Positions 1-8,029 of a DNA stretch of 15,079 nt are shown in pieces; positions within the stretch are counted from its first letter, which is position 1; every line of letters starts with the position of its first letter. Source of the stretch: UCB3 sp964415605 (GTDB lineage: Bacteria; Chloroflexota; Anaerolineae; Epilineales; Epilineaceae). Where the stretch lies: NCBI GenBank assembly GCA_964415605.1, contig CAYQBA010000119.1, forward strand, positions 1 to 15,079, read 5' to 3'. The notes under the pieces were generated by a model that worked only from the letters and a program-made list of their open reading frames with translations, was not told the origin of the DNA and made no database searches. The translations under genes and the position numbers were made by a program.

Positions 1-849
1 GGCGGCGTCCGCCGCCTCGGCGACGGCGACCGCCCAGCGCGAGAAGGCCGCGTAAGCCGGGCCGAGCAGGCGCGCGACGTCGACGTCGGGCTCGGCGAAC
101 GGCGGCGGGCCGAGTCGCCTGAGCACGGGCAACGGCAGGGCCGGTTCCGCGGCCGTGCGCTCGACGCCGCGCAGCCCCCGCCCGGCACGCCAGTAGTCGT
201 CGACGCAGTCGAGCAGCCCGGCCGCGGCGCCGTCGTCGCCGCCCTGCCCGCCGCCTGGCGCGTCCGCCGCCCGCAGCGCGTCCAGCACCTCGGCCTCGGC
301 GCGCCCGCGCAGCCGGAACAACAGGAACGGGTCGTCGTCGAAGCGTTCGGCCAGGATGTACTGGGCCGCCGCCACGTGCTTGCAGACCCCGGCCCAGTCG
401 GGGCACGAGCAGTCGACCTCGACCTCGTCGGCGGCGGCCGGGAACAGCGCGACGCCGGCGGCCTCGAAGGCGGTGTCGATCGCGTGCGGCATCTCCCCCG
501 CCAGCAGGTCCGCCACGAGATCCGGCCGCTCGCCGAGCGCGGCGGTCACCGCGTCCCACTGGCGCGCCGACAGCGGCGCCAGCGCCAGCTTGACGGTGTA
601 CGGGCGCGGCCGCGAGCCCTGGACCCGCGCCTCGATCCCGCCCTTGACCTCGTCGAGCGCCACCACCTGGCCCTTTCGCGCGTAGGCGCGGCCGCGCTGG
701 AGCCGCCCGCGATCCATCACGGCCTCCATCGCCTCGATCCAGCGCGACGCCCACCAGTGCTTGACGAACGCGCCGCGCCGGCTGCGGGCGGGGATGCCCG
801 CGTCGGTCGCCACCGGCCGGCTGGGCCGGAACCCCCACCAATCGCTCAT
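1..849 (-). CDS. SWIM zinc-finger protein, partner of the SNF2 ATPase (3' end outside window)
   Basis: The reading frame is open from the ATG at 849 to the left edge (283 codons, no stop), so the C-terminus is missing. The protein begins MSDWWGFRPSRP. At residues 147-158 it carries a SWIM-type zinc ligand set, CSCPDWAGVCKH (C147-x-C149-x6-C156-x-H158), followed by the usual small helix (VAAAQYILAERF). SWIM domains are zinc-chelating modules thought to bind DNA or protein. Bacterial SWIM proteins are often encoded next to SNF2-family ATPases. Here the ATG overlaps the TGA of the SNF2 gene (ATGA, 846-849), which implies one mRNA and translational coupling. The residues before the zinc site (about 25-120) and the Ala/Gly-rich stretch after residue 180 have no motif I can name. 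The family call is firm. The biological role, perhaps chromosome maintenance or defence together with the ATPase, is inference. Confidence 0.88.
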   Translation of the reverse strand, partial: MSDWWGFRPSRPVATDAGIPARSRRGAFVKHWWASRWIEAMEAVMDRGRLQRGRAYARKGQVVALDEVKGGIEARVQGSRPRPYTVKLALAPLSARQWDAVTAALGERPDLVADLLAGEMPHAIDTAFEAAGVALFPAAADEVEVDCSCPDWAGVCKHVAAAQYILAERFDDDPFLLFRLRGRAEAEVLDALRAADAPGGGQGGDDGAAAGLLDCVDDYWRAGRGLRGVERTAAEPALPLPVLRRLGPPPFAEPDVDVARLLGPAYAAFSRWAVAVAEAADAA

Positions 850-3800
850 TCGTCCACCGCCTCGGCGCGCAGCGTCACGAGGTCGCGCAGCTCGGCCGTC
901 GAAAGCTGCGTCAGCCACGTCTCGCCCTGGCCCACGACCAGCGCGGCCAGGGCCTTCTTCGCCTCGATCATGGCGTCGATCTTCTCCTCGAGCGTGCCGG
1001 TGCACACGAACTTGTGGACGAGCACGTTCTTCGTCTGCCCGATTCGGAAGGCCCGGTCCGTGGCCTGGTCCTCCACCGCGGGGTTCCACCAGCGGTCGAA
1101 GTGCAGCACGTGGCTCGCGCGCGTCAGGTTGATGCCGGTGCCGCCCGCCTTCAGCGAGAGGACGAAGACCGGCGGGCCGTCGTCGTCGTCCTGGAAGCGC
1201 GCCACCATGACGTCGCGGGCCGCGGCCGGCGTGCCGCCGTGCAGGAAGAGGACCGGTCGCCCCAGCCGCGCCTGGAGGAAGGCTTGCAGGAGGCCGCCCA
1301 TCTCCGCGAACTGGGTGAACACGAGCGCCCGGTCGCCATCGGCCACGGCCTCGTCGACGAGGTCGGCGAGCCGCGCCAGCTTGCCACTGCGGGCGGCCTC
1401 GGCGTCGGCGTCGACGGCGCGCCGGCCGCCCAGCTGCCCCAGAAACTGCGCGGGGTGGTTGCATACCTGCTTGAGCCGCGTCAGCATGCTGAGCACCCGG
1501 CCCTGGCGGGTGATGCCTTCGCTCGCATCGACGTCGGCGAGCGCCGCGTCGACGACCGACGCGTAGAGCGACGCCTGCTCGGGCGTGAGGGGGCAGTAGG
1601 CCTTGACCTCCTGCTTGGCCGGCAGGTCCTGGATGACGCCGGGATCGGTCTTCAAGCGGCGCAGGATGAACGGCCCCACGAGCCGCCGCAGCTGACCCGC
1701 CGCGGCGGTGTCGCCATGCCGCTCGATGGGCCCGGCGAAGCGGCGCCGGAAGCCGTCGTGCGACCCGAGGTAGCCGGGCGCCGCGAACTGCATGATCGAC
1801 CACAGCTCGGCCAGCCGGTTTTCGACCGGCGTGCCGGTCAACGCGAAGCGGAACCCCGCCGGCAGGTCGCGGATCACGCGGGCCGCCTTGCTGTCGGCGT
1901 TCTTGATGTGCTGGGCCTCGTCGACGACCACGCCGTGCCAGGCGCCGGCCGCGAACGCCTCGGCGTCGCGCCGGATCAAGGCGAAGCTCGTGACGACGAG
2001 ATCGGCCGCGGCGGCGCGGCCGGCCAGGTCCGCGCCGCCGGCCCGATCCGCCCCTTGGTGAACGTGCACCCGCAGGTCGGGCGTGAAGCGCGCGGCCTCG
2101 CGCGCCCAGTTCGTCACCACCGACGTGGGGCACACGAGCAGCACGGGGCCCGGCAGCGCGCCTTCGCCGCGCAGGTGCTCGACCAGCGCGAGGAGCTGCA
2201 CCGTCTTGCCCAGACCCATGTCGTCGGCCAGGATGCCGCCCAGCCCCGACCGGCGCATGAAGTCCAGCCACGCCAGGCCGTCGCGCTGATACGGCCGCAG
2301 CACCGCGCGCAGTCCGGCGGGGGGCGCGACCGGCGTCAGAGCGAGATCGCCGGTCAGGCGCGCCAGCCACTCGCCGAGCCACCCGTCGGCCGCCACGTCG
2401 TCGAGGGGCAGGCCGTCGACCTGGCCTTCGCCGGCCAGGGCGTGCCGGAGCGCCTCGGCCAGGGGAAGCGGCTGCGCCAGCTCGCGCTTGCGCCAGAAGC
2501 GGACCGCCGCTGCCACCTGGTACGGGTCGAGCTGGACCCACTGGCCGCGCAGCTGGACGAGCGGCTGCTTGAGGGCGACCAGCGCGTCGAACTCCTCGGC
2601 CGTCAGGTCGTGGTCGCCGATGGCCACCGACCACTCGAAGTCGACCAGGGTATCCAGCCCCAGCCAGGAGGGCGCGTCCGGGCCGCGCCCGACCGCCCGC
2701 GCCCGCACCCCCAGCCGCGCGCCCTTGCGGTTCCACCACGGCGGGACCAGCACGCCGAACCCGCTCTGCTCGAGCACCGGCGCGACTTCGCGCAGGAACG
2801 TGTAGGCCTCGTCGGTCGACAGCCGGGCCTGCTCGGGGCGGGCGGCCTCGAGCGCCTTGCGGACCGGCGCGAACTGCCGCCCGACGTAGCCCAGCCCGGT
2901 CAGCAGCCGCTCGACCGGGCGCGTGAACGTCCGCCCGAAGATCGCGAGGTCCGGCCCCGCGGTCGACCACACGTCGCGCGCCGCGACGAGCAAGCTCGGG
3001 TCATCGCGTGCCTGCAGGAGGAAGAACAGGCGCCACACCGGCACGCCCGCCCCGGCCGAGTCGGGCGCCTGGAGGCGCAGCGCCACCCGGCAGGTGCGGT
3101 CGCCGGCGACGTCGAGGTTGCGCAGCCAGGCCCGGTAGCCGGCGTGCAAGTGCTGGACGCGCGCGGCCGGGGCGTCGACGGTCGGGTCGGAGGAGCCCAG
3201 CGCCCGAAGCCACGCCATCAACGGATCGCGGCCGCGTGTGTCGCGCCCGGCCGCGGCGGCACCGGCCGCGGCGCAGCGCGCGGCCGCGTCGACGGTGGCG
3301 TTGAGGAAGCCGTCGAGCACCGCGCCGGGCGGCGGGGCGGCCGACGGCTCGTCGGCGCCGGCGCGACAGACCGCGGGCATGGCCGCCGCGAGGCGGGCGA
3401 CGCGCGGGGCGGTCTCGGGGTCGTCGAGCACCGGCAGCCACCGCGCCTGCCAGGCCCGCCCGGGGTCGGTCTCGACCAGCGCGGGCAGCACCTTTTGCCG
3501 CGCCAGGGCCTCGAGCGCGAGGCCCGCGGCGGCCTGCCAGAAGCGGGCGTCGTCGGCCAGGCGCAGGCCCGGCGCGTCGTCCGCGCCCGGCGGGAGCGCC
3601 GCCAGCACGGCCAGCGCGTCGGGCGACGCCAGCCACACCCCGTCGACCGCCCATGACCGCAGCCGCGGCTTGTCGTCCGCAGGCACGCCGTCGCCGACCG
3701 CCAGCCACGGCGACGGCGCGGGGCCCAACCGCGTCGTCGGGAGCCACAGCAGGGCGCGGCGGTCGTCGTCCAGCGCGACGCGCGAGCCGGAGCCGGTCGC

Positions 3801-4004
3801 CGCCGCGACCCGGTCGACCCACGGCTGGACCAGCGCCTGCACCTCGGCCGTCGGCACGGCGAGCGGGTGGGGCAGCGGCTGCTTGCGGCGGAGGTCGACC
3901 GGGACGGCGATCGCCGCCGCGGCGGCGGATTCGGCCCACAGCAGCACGCCGCCGCGGTCGTCGCGGCCGCGCGGCGGCTGCCAGTGGGCGTGGAGGACGT
4001 GCAT
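846..4004 (-). CDS. SNF2-family DNA-dependent ATPase (DUF3670-SNF2_N-Helicase_C)
   Basis: A 1052-residue Swi2/Snf2 ATPase expected to translocate on DNA and remodel protein-DNA complexes in the cytoplasm. From the ATG at 4004, the Walker A region DDMGLGKT is at about residues 594-601 and the DEAQHIKN box at about 695-702, followed by LTGTPVENR. The C-terminal RecA lobe has RALVFTQF, LKAGGTGINL and the arginine-finger motif RAFRIGQ. The region just before the ATPase (LLTGLGYVGRQ, FGVLVPPWW) matches the DUF3670 domain typical of bacterial single-chain SNF2 proteins. I chose the start at 4004 (MHVLHAHWQPP) because that is how such proteins usually begin and because the best promoter lies at 4063-4090. 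The open frame reaches back to 4160, but that would place the start upstream of the promoter. No clear Shine-Dalgarno sequence precedes 4004. The stop overlaps the SWIM gene. Both ATPase lobes are intact. Confidence 0.93.
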   Translation of the reverse strand: MHVLHAHWQPPRGRDDRGGVLLWAESAAAAAIAVPVDLRRKQPLPHPLAVPTAEVQALVQPWVDRVAAATGSGSRVALDDDRRALLWLPTTRLGPAPSPWLAVGDGVPADDKPRLRSWAVDGVWLASPDALAVLAALPPGADDAPGLRLADDARFWQAAAGLALEALARQKVLPALVETDPGRAWQARWLPVLDDPETAPRVARLAAAMPAVCRAGADEPSAAPPPGAVLDGFLNATVDAAARCAAAGAAAAGRDTRGRDPLMAWLRALGSSDPTVDAPAARVQHLHAGYRAWLRNLDVAGDRTCRVALRLQAPDSAGAGVPVWRLFFLLQARDDPSLLVAARDVWSTAGPDLAIFGRTFTRPVERLLTGLGYVGRQFAPVRKALEAARPEQARLSTDEAYTFLREVAPVLEQSGFGVLVPPWWNRKGARLGVRARAVGRGPDAPSWLGLDTLVDFEWSVAIGDHDLTAEEFDALVALKQPLVQLRGQWVQLDPYQVAAAVRFWRKRELAQPLPLAEALRHALAGEGQVDGLPLDDVAADGWLGEWLARLTGDLALTPVAPPAGLRAVLRPYQRDGLAWLDFMRRSGLGGILADDMGLGKTVQLLALVEHLRGEGALPGPVLLVCPTSVVTNWAREAARFTPDLRVHVHQGADRAGGADLAGRAAAADLVVTSFALIRRDAEAFAAGAWHGVVVDEAQHIKNADSKAARVIRDLPAGFRFALTGTPVENRLAELWSIMQFAAPGYLGSHDGFRRRFAGPIERHGDTAAAGQLRRLVGPFILRRLKTDPGVIQDLPAKQEVKAYCPLTPEQASLYASVVDAALADVDASEGITRQGRVLSMLTRLKQVCNHPAQFLGQLGGRRAVDADAEAARSGKLARLADLVDEAVADGDRALVFTQFAEMGGLLQAFLQARLGRPVLFLHGGTPAAARDVMVARFQDDDDGPPVFVLSLKAGGTGINLTRASHVLHFDRWWNPAVEDQATDRAFRIGQTKNVLVHKFVCTGTLEEKIDAMIEAKKALAALVVGQGETWLTQLSTAELRDLVTLRAEAVDE

Positions 4005-4022
4005 GCGGGCTTTCGGGCCGTT

Positions 4023-4046
4023 CGGCGGCGGTCGCGACCGCCGCCG
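4023..4046. repeat. 24-bp perfect palindrome in SNF2 5' UTR
   Basis: The half-sites CGGCGGCGGTCG and CGACCGCCGCCG meet with no spacer, centred between 4034 and 4035. The palindrome lies between the predicted SNF2 promoter and the ATG at 4004. It could be an operator for a dimeric repressor, or a hairpin in the mRNA leader. In such GC-rich DNA a chance origin from GGC repeats is possible, but a perfect 24-bp match is notable. Confidence 0.5.
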
Positions 4047-4062
4047 CGCGCGGCATGCCACA

Positions 4063-4090
4063 AGCATAACCGGGCGGCGCGGCTCGGCAA
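4063..4090 (-). promoter_or_regulatory. Candidate promoter of the SNF2-SWIM pair
   Basis: On the minus strand, TTGCCG (4090-4085, 4/6 to the -35 consensus) is followed after 16 nt by TATGCT (4068-4063, 4/6 to the -10). Transcription would start near 4056, giving a leader of about 50 nt that contains the 24-bp palindrome. The call rests on consensus matching only. Confidence 0.4.
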
Positions 4091-4288
4091 TTCCGGCCAG
4101 GGTCATGGAACCCACCCTGTGGGCGGCTCGGCTCAGACCGACCGCCGGGGCTGGGAGCACCGGCCGCCAAGGCCCCCTTCACCAGGCAGGCTCTCGACGC
4201 CGGCCACGCGGGCGGAGGGCGCCGCGTCACCGGCCGCCCCCCGGCCTGCGGCGCCCGTCGCGCCGATGCGACGATCCAGCACCCCGCG

Positions 4289-4317
4289 TTGCGCGAATGG
4301 CTGATCCGGCATACCAT
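4289..4317 (+). promoter_or_regulatory. Candidate promoter of the MFS gene
   Basis: TTGCGC (4289-4294) and TACCAT (4312-4317, 4/6) are separated by 17 nt. The predicted start of transcription near 4324 coincides with the AGGAG ribosome binding site, so the leader would be only about 14 nt. Confidence 0.35.
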
Positions 4318-4337
4318 AGCCCCAGGAGAAGCCTCGG

Positions 4338-5696
4338 ATGCCCACGAACGACAGCGACCTGCAGGCGGGCGTCGAGCTCGGCGGCGCGATCCCGTCGGAG
4401 CACATCGGCCCGCCGCGCGTCCCGGTCGCGCCTGAAGCCGCGCCGGGCGCCGCCCCCGAAGCCCCGGCACAAGGCGCCTTCGCGGCGTTCCGGGCGCTCC
4501 GGATCCGCCCCTTCGCGCTCCTGTGGGCGGGTCAGACCATCTCGCGCATCGGGGACTTCCTGTACGAGCTGACCCTCGCCTGGTGGGTGCTCCAGAAGAC
4601 CGGGTCGGCGGTGGCCATGGGCACGGTGCTGGCCTTCGCGTTCGCCCCGATGCTGCTCTTCCTGGTCATCGGCGGGGTCGCCGTGGACCGGATGCACCGC
4701 GTGCGGATCATGATCGCCTCGGACCTCGTGCGGGGGGTCATCGTCACGCTGGTGGCCGCGCTGGCGTACGCCGACCGGCTGGAGCTGTGGCACGTCTACG
4801 CGCTCAGCCTGACGTTCGGGCTGGCCGACGCGTTCTTCAACCCGGCCTACTTCGCCCTGGTCCCCGAGACCACGCCGGCCGAGGATCTGCCCAGCGCCAA
4901 CGCGCTCTCGAGCATGAGCATCCAGGTCGGGCGGATCGTCGGCCCCGCCATCGCCGGAGCGATCGTGTGGCTGGGCGGCACCGGGCTCGCCTTCGCCGTC
5001 AACGGGCTGTCGTTCTTCGTGTCCGCCGCCCTGCTCCTGCCGCTGATGGCGGGCCACGGCAATCGGCGGCTGGCCGACGGCGAGGCGCGGCCGGGCATCC
5101 TCGACGATGTCCGGGCCGGCATCGCCACGCTGCGCGGGCTGCCGATCCTGTGGATCAGCATCCCCCTCATCGCGCTGACCAACGTGCTCCTGGCGGGGCC
5201 GTACAGCGTGGCCATGCCGTTCCTGGTCAGCGACGTGATGGGCGCCGACGCGCAGCGGCTGGGGCTCCTCTACGCCGTCTTCCCGATCGGCTACATCCTG
5301 GGCGGGCTCTGGTTCGGGCGCAAGACCCGGCTGCGCCGGCGCGGGCGGAACGCCTACCTGGCGCTGGTGGTGGCCGGGCTCGGCCTGGGGGTCTTCGGGC
5401 TCGACCTCCCGCTGCCGGTGCTGGTCGTGGCAGCCCTCGTCAACGGCGCGGCGCTCGAGGTCCTGGGCATCATCTGGACGAACGTGTTCCAGGAGGTCGT
5501 GCCCAACGAGCAGATGGGCCGCGTGTCGAGCGTCGACCAGGTGGGGTCGATGGCCCTGATCCCGCTCGGCTTCGCGCTGGCGGGCTGGGCCACCGAGCGC
5601 CTGGGGCCGGACACGGTCTTCGTCATCGGCGGCGGGCTGACGGCGCTGCTGTTCCTCGCGGGGCTTTCGCTGCGGACGATCCGCGCGTTTGACTGA
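4338..5696 (+). CDS. MFS transporter, MFS_3 (EntS-like exporter) type
   Basis: A 452-residue inner-membrane protein of the major facilitator superfamily, with long hydrophobic segments throughout. The loop between helices 2 and 3 carries a motif-A-like sequence, GGVAVDRMHRVRIM (residues 112-125). The openings FRALRIRPFALLWAGQTIS and IGDFLYELTLAWWVL are typical of the MFS_3 group, which includes EntS and many drug or siderophore exporters driven by proton antiport. The first 45 or so residues form an Ala/Pro-rich hydrophilic tail before helix 1. The start is set by AGGAGAA (4324-4330), 7 nt upstream of the ATG. The gene stands alone on the plus strand and converges on purC with a 26-bp gap. 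The substrate cannot be told from the sequence, and no biosynthetic partner gene is nearby. Confidence 0.88.
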   Translation: MPTNDSDLQAGVELGGAIPSEHIGPPRVPVAPEAAPGAAPEAPAQGAFAAFRALRIRPFALLWAGQTISRIGDFLYELTLAWWVLQKTGSAVAMGTVLAFAFAPMLLFLVIGGVAVDRMHRVRIMIASDLVRGVIVTLVAALAYADRLELWHVYALSLTFGLADAFFNPAYFALVPETTPAEDLPSANALSSMSIQVGRIVGPAIAGAIVWLGGTGLAFAVNGLSFFVSAALLLPLMAGHGNRRLADGEARPGILDDVRAGIATLRGLPILWISIPLIALTNVLLAGPYSVAMPFLVSDVMGADAQRLGLLYAVFPIGYILGGLWFGRKTRLRRRGRNAYLALVVAGLGLGVFGLDLPLPVLVVAALVNGAALEVLGIIWTNVFQEVVPNEQMGRVSSVDQVGSMALIPLGFALAGWATERLGPDTVFVIGGGLTALLFLAGLSLRTIRAFD

Positions 5697-5702
5697 GGCA
5701 AG

Positions 5703-5719
5703 GGGCGGGGGCGCCGCCC
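5703..5719. terminator. Possible shared hairpin between convergent MFS and purC
   Basis: GGGCGG (5703-5708) and CCGCCC (5714-5719) can pair around a 5-nt loop in the 26-bp gap between the two stop codons. There is no T-tract on either strand, so this is a weak bidirectional terminator candidate. Confidence 0.3.
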
Positions 5720-5722
5720 GGT

Positions 5723-6685
5723 CTACGCCCCGCCGAGCAGCCCCGCCGCCCGCAGGCTCCGCGCGATGCGCTCGGCCGCCGGGCCCGGCGCGGGCGTGAA
5801 CGCCTCGCCGATCAGCCGCTCGTAGGCGGCGATGTACAGGCGGCTCATCCGGGCCGCGAGGTCGTCCGGCAGCGGCGGCGGATCGCCCTCGCCGCGGTAG
5901 CCGTGCTCGACGTACCACCGGCGCAGGAACTCCTTGTCGAACGTCTCGGGCTCGGCGCCGGCGGCGAAGCGCTCGGCGTAGCTCTCGGCCAGCCAAAAGC
6001 GCGAGCTGTCGACGGTGTGGATCTCGTCGACAAGCGTGAGCGTGCCGTCGACGTCGCCGAACTCGTACTTGGTGTCGACGAGGATGAGGCCGCGCTCGGC
6101 CGCCACGGCCTGGCCGCGCGCGAAGAGCCGGCGCGTGGCGTCCTCCATGGCGGCATAGACGGCCGGGGGGACGATGCCGCGCGAAAGGATCTCGGCGCGC
6201 GTGATCTTCTCGTCGTGCCCGCCGCCGTGGGCCTTGGTGGTGGGGGTGATGACCGGCTCGGGCAGGATCTCGTTCTTGCGCAGGCCGTCTCGGAAGCGCA
6301 GGCCGTAGATCTCGCGCGCCCCCCGCGCGTAGTTGAACCAGAGCGCGGTGTCGGTGACGCCGGTGATGTAGCCGCGGATGACCATCTCGACCGGCCACAC
6401 GCGGGCGTCGCGCACGACAAGGACGTTGGGGTCGGGCATGCTGATGAAATGGTTGGGCACGATGTCGCGCGTCCGCTCGAACCACCACGCGGCCATGCGC
6501 GTCAGCACCTGGCCCTTGTAAGGCACGGTGCCGAGCACGCGGTCGAACGCGCTCTGGCGGTCGGTGGTGACGATCACGCGGCGGTCGCCGACGACCCAGA
6601 AGTCGCGCACCTTGCCCTGGTGCTTGGGCCCGAGCGGCAGGTCGACGGTCGACAGGCGATCCGCGGGCGGCGTGGGCGCGTTCAT
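5723..6685 (-). CDS. purC: Phosphoribosylaminoimidazole-succinocarboxamide synthase (SAICAR synthetase)
   Basis: PurC joins aspartate to CAIR with ATP to make SAICAR in purine synthesis. The 320-residue protein has the family's signature blocks in order: GKVRD (24-28, nucleotide-binding), DRQSAFD (42-48), TPTTKAHGGGHDE (147-159), LVDTKYEFG (202-210) and EIHTVDSSRFW (221-231). Its length fits the roughly 300-residue form rather than the short E. coli form of about 237. The ATG at 6685 lies 10 nt after the stop of the upstream purP. No Shine-Dalgarno sequence is visible in that C-rich gap, so translation probably depends on coupling with purP. It is the last gene of this unit and converges on the MFS gene. 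Nothing is missing or broken. Confidence 0.95.
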   Translation of the reverse strand: MNAPTPPADRLSTVDLPLGPKHQGKVRDFWVVGDRRVIVTTDRQSAFDRVLGTVPYKGQVLTRMAAWWFERTRDIVPNHFISMPDPNVLVVRDARVWPVEMVIRGYITGVTDTALWFNYARGAREIYGLRFRDGLRKNEILPEPVITPTTKAHGGGHDEKITRAEILSRGIVPPAVYAAMEDATRRLFARGQAVAAERGLILVDTKYEFGDVDGTLTLVDEIHTVDSSRFWLAESYAERFAAGAEPETFDKEFLRRWYVEHGYRGEGDPPPLPDDLAARMSRLYIAAYERLIGEAFTPAPGPAAERIARSLRAAGLLGGA

Positions 6686-6695
6686 CGGGGGGGCG

Positions 6696-7820
6696 TCACG
6701 TCAGCACATCCGCCAGCCGGTCCTGCGCGATGGCGGCGCGCAGCTCCATGGCGATGCGCTCGCCGACCGACACCGGGCGGCCGTGCAGGTAGGCGCTGTA
6801 CGGCGTGGCGGCAATGCCGGGCGAGCCCGGCACGCGCGGGCTGACGTCGACGACGACGAAGTCCTTGCGCGGCGGGCCGGGCGTGACGATGGCCTGCAGC
6901 GCAAACGGCCCGATGACGCCGGGCGGGTACAAGCGGGCGGCGGCCTCGACGAAGCGCTCGCCGGCCTCGAAGATCGGGTCGAGCATGCTCTCGAGCACGG
7001 TGACGGCGAAGTGGCCGGCCTCCTCGTACTTGAGCGGGATGGCCGCGAGCACGTCGGCCTCCATGTCGGCAGGCAGCGTCGACAGGCCGGCGACGTTGGT
7101 CTGGCGCCGGGCGTCGGTCCCGATGAGCTCGAGGCGGCGATCGATGGGCGAGTAGAAGAAGTTGAAGTTGACCGGCGCGCCGAGCACGAACTCCTCGATG
7201 GTGGCGGCCTCGAGGGCCTGCAGCGTGAACACGCCGGCGGAGATGCGCTCGGCAGCCGTGCGGTCGTAGTCGTCGCGGTCGCGGGCGACGAAGAAGGCGC
7301 GCTCGAAGCCGCGAGCAGCCTCGGCGACCTTGACGAGCACGGGCCGGTCGATCTCGGCCGGGGTGGCGAACAGGCGGGGAAAGCGGATGCCGGCCTCTTC
7401 GAGCAGGTCGTACTGGTTGGGGTGCAGCGTGCGCTCCTCGATACGCAGGAGGCGCCGGTTGCCGAACAGCGGGACGCGGAAGGCATGCTCGATGGCGTCG
7501 TAGTCGCTGTCGAGGTAGACCTCGAACGACCGGTGCGGCACGAACACGGCGTGCCGGTCGCGGAGCCGGGCCTGGATGTCGCGGTCGAGCAGGCGCCGAA
7601 AGGCGTCGAGGACGAGGGTCTCGTCGACGCAGCCGAGGCCGCCGCGGGTGCGGTAGCGGTCGGCGTAGACGCGATCGCGGCCGGCCTGGGCGACGACGAG
7701 GGTCGGGAAGCCGAGGTTCTTGGCGCCGCGGCACACCTCGAGCGCGGAGTGGCTGCCGAGCACGGTGATGGTCAGGCGGGCGGGGTCGAGGGCGGCAAGC
7801 ATGGGTTCGAGCCAGGGCAA
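6696..7820 (-). CDS. purP: PurP-family ATP-grasp ligase, divergent copy (formate-AICAR ligase family)
   Basis: A 374-residue member of the PurP family (DUF1246 plus DUF1297 domains). The characterised member from Methanocaldococcus makes FAICAR from AICAR, formate and ATP. Visible family blocks are TVLGSHSALE (19-28), VPHRSF (94-99), FRVPLFGNRRLLR (114-126), GTDARRQTNVAGL (234-246), GPFALQ (304-309) and DVSPRVPGSPG (325-335). It differs from the other copy in this window: Gly is Arg in VPHRSF, and the glycine-rich ATP loop reads VAEAARGFERAFF. It resembles the second archaeal PurP group, whose exact role is less clear. I chose TTG at 7820 because GGAGG (7831-7827) lies 6 nt upstream; the ATG at 7802 is too far from it. 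The open frame extends to 8129 without homology. The gene is followed by purC 10 nt downstream. Confidence 0.85.
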   Translation of the reverse strand: MPWLEPMLAALDPARLTITVLGSHSALEVCRGAKNLGFPTLVVAQAGRDRVYADRYRTRGGLGCVDETLVLDAFRRLLDRDIQARLRDRHAVFVPHRSFEVYLDSDYDAIEHAFRVPLFGNRRLLRIEERTLHPNQYDLLEEAGIRFPRLFATPAEIDRPVLVKVAEAARGFERAFFVARDRDDYDRTAAERISAGVFTLQALEAATIEEFVLGAPVNFNFFYSPIDRRLELIGTDARRQTNVAGLSTLPADMEADVLAAIPLKYEEAGHFAVTVLESMLDPIFEAGERFVEAAARLYPPGVIGPFALQAIVTPGPPRKDFVVVDVSPRVPGSPGIAATPYSAYLHGRPVSVGERIAMELRAAIAQDRLADVLT

Positions 7821-7826
7821 GGTGGG

Positions 7827-7831
7827 CCTCC
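7827..7831 (-). promoter_or_regulatory. Ribosome binding site that selects a TTG start
   Basis: GGAGG lies 6 nt before TTG at 7820 and 24 nt before the first ATG (7802). The spacing favours TTG as the true start of the divergent purP copy. Confidence 0.6.
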
Positions 7832-7866
7832 GCGACGGTCGGGGGAGAGCGAGCGCTACAGGGAGG

Positions 7867-7875
7867 ATTGTATCA
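7867..7875 (-). promoter_or_regulatory. Extended -10 promoter of purP-purC
   Basis: TGATACAAT (minus strand) combines the TGn element with TACAAT, 5/6 to the -10 consensus, about 47 nt upstream of the TTG start. No -35 is recognisable. The surrounding GTGATACAATCCTC is nearly the same as the sequence before purD (GTGGTACAATCCTC). That match supports both as real promoters. Confidence 0.55.
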
Positions 7876-7963
7876 CGGGGGCGGGGGCGGGAGCCAGGGG
7901 GCGGTGGGCACTTGCATCGGCATGGCCCCCCGCCGACCGGCCCTGGGGTTGCCCTGGTCAACG

Positions 7964-8005
7964 CCGACGGCCCCCGCGCCCGAGGTCGGGCGCGGGGGCC
8001 GTCGG
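7964..8005 (-). terminator. 19-bp perfect hairpin after the small secreted gene
   Basis: Arms 7964-7982 (CCGACGGCCCCCGCGCCCG) and 7987-8005 are exact reverse complements around the loop AGGT. The hairpin begins 24 nt after the TAA of the four-cysteine protein, where a terminator would sit. No T-run follows, so it may act as a hairpin-only terminator or as a 3' stabiliser. It also separates this gene from the downstream purP promoter. Confidence 0.65.
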
Positions 8006-8029
8006 ATGCGCGGCCGTGGCGCGTACAGC

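Larger units (their letters stand above)
4005..4337. other. Divergent intergenic region between SNF2 and MFS genes
   Basis: A 333-bp gap separates the divergent SNF2 and MFS starts. It holds a candidate promoter for each side and one perfect palindrome, listed separately. The middle part (about 4105-4285) is GC-rich and I see no convincing gene, RNA or repeat in it beyond a short GTCGC/GCGAC inverted repeat at 4257-4272. Confidence 0.6.

Noticed and set aside
1014..3656. Long plus-strand open frame of 880 codons
   Set aside because: It is antisense to the SNF2 gene. It is rich in Arg, Gln, Val and His with no recognisable domain, as expected for a shadow frame in GC-rich DNA.
4133..4405. Small minus-strand frame of 90 codons in the SNF2/MFS gap
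   Set aside because: It overlaps the MFS start, has no ribosome binding site or domain, and crosses the MFS promoter region.
4227..6488. Minus-strand open frame of 753 codons across MFS and purC
   Set aside because: It is antisense to the MFS gene and out of frame with purC. Its composition is His/Arg/Gln/Asp-rich, typical of a shadow frame.
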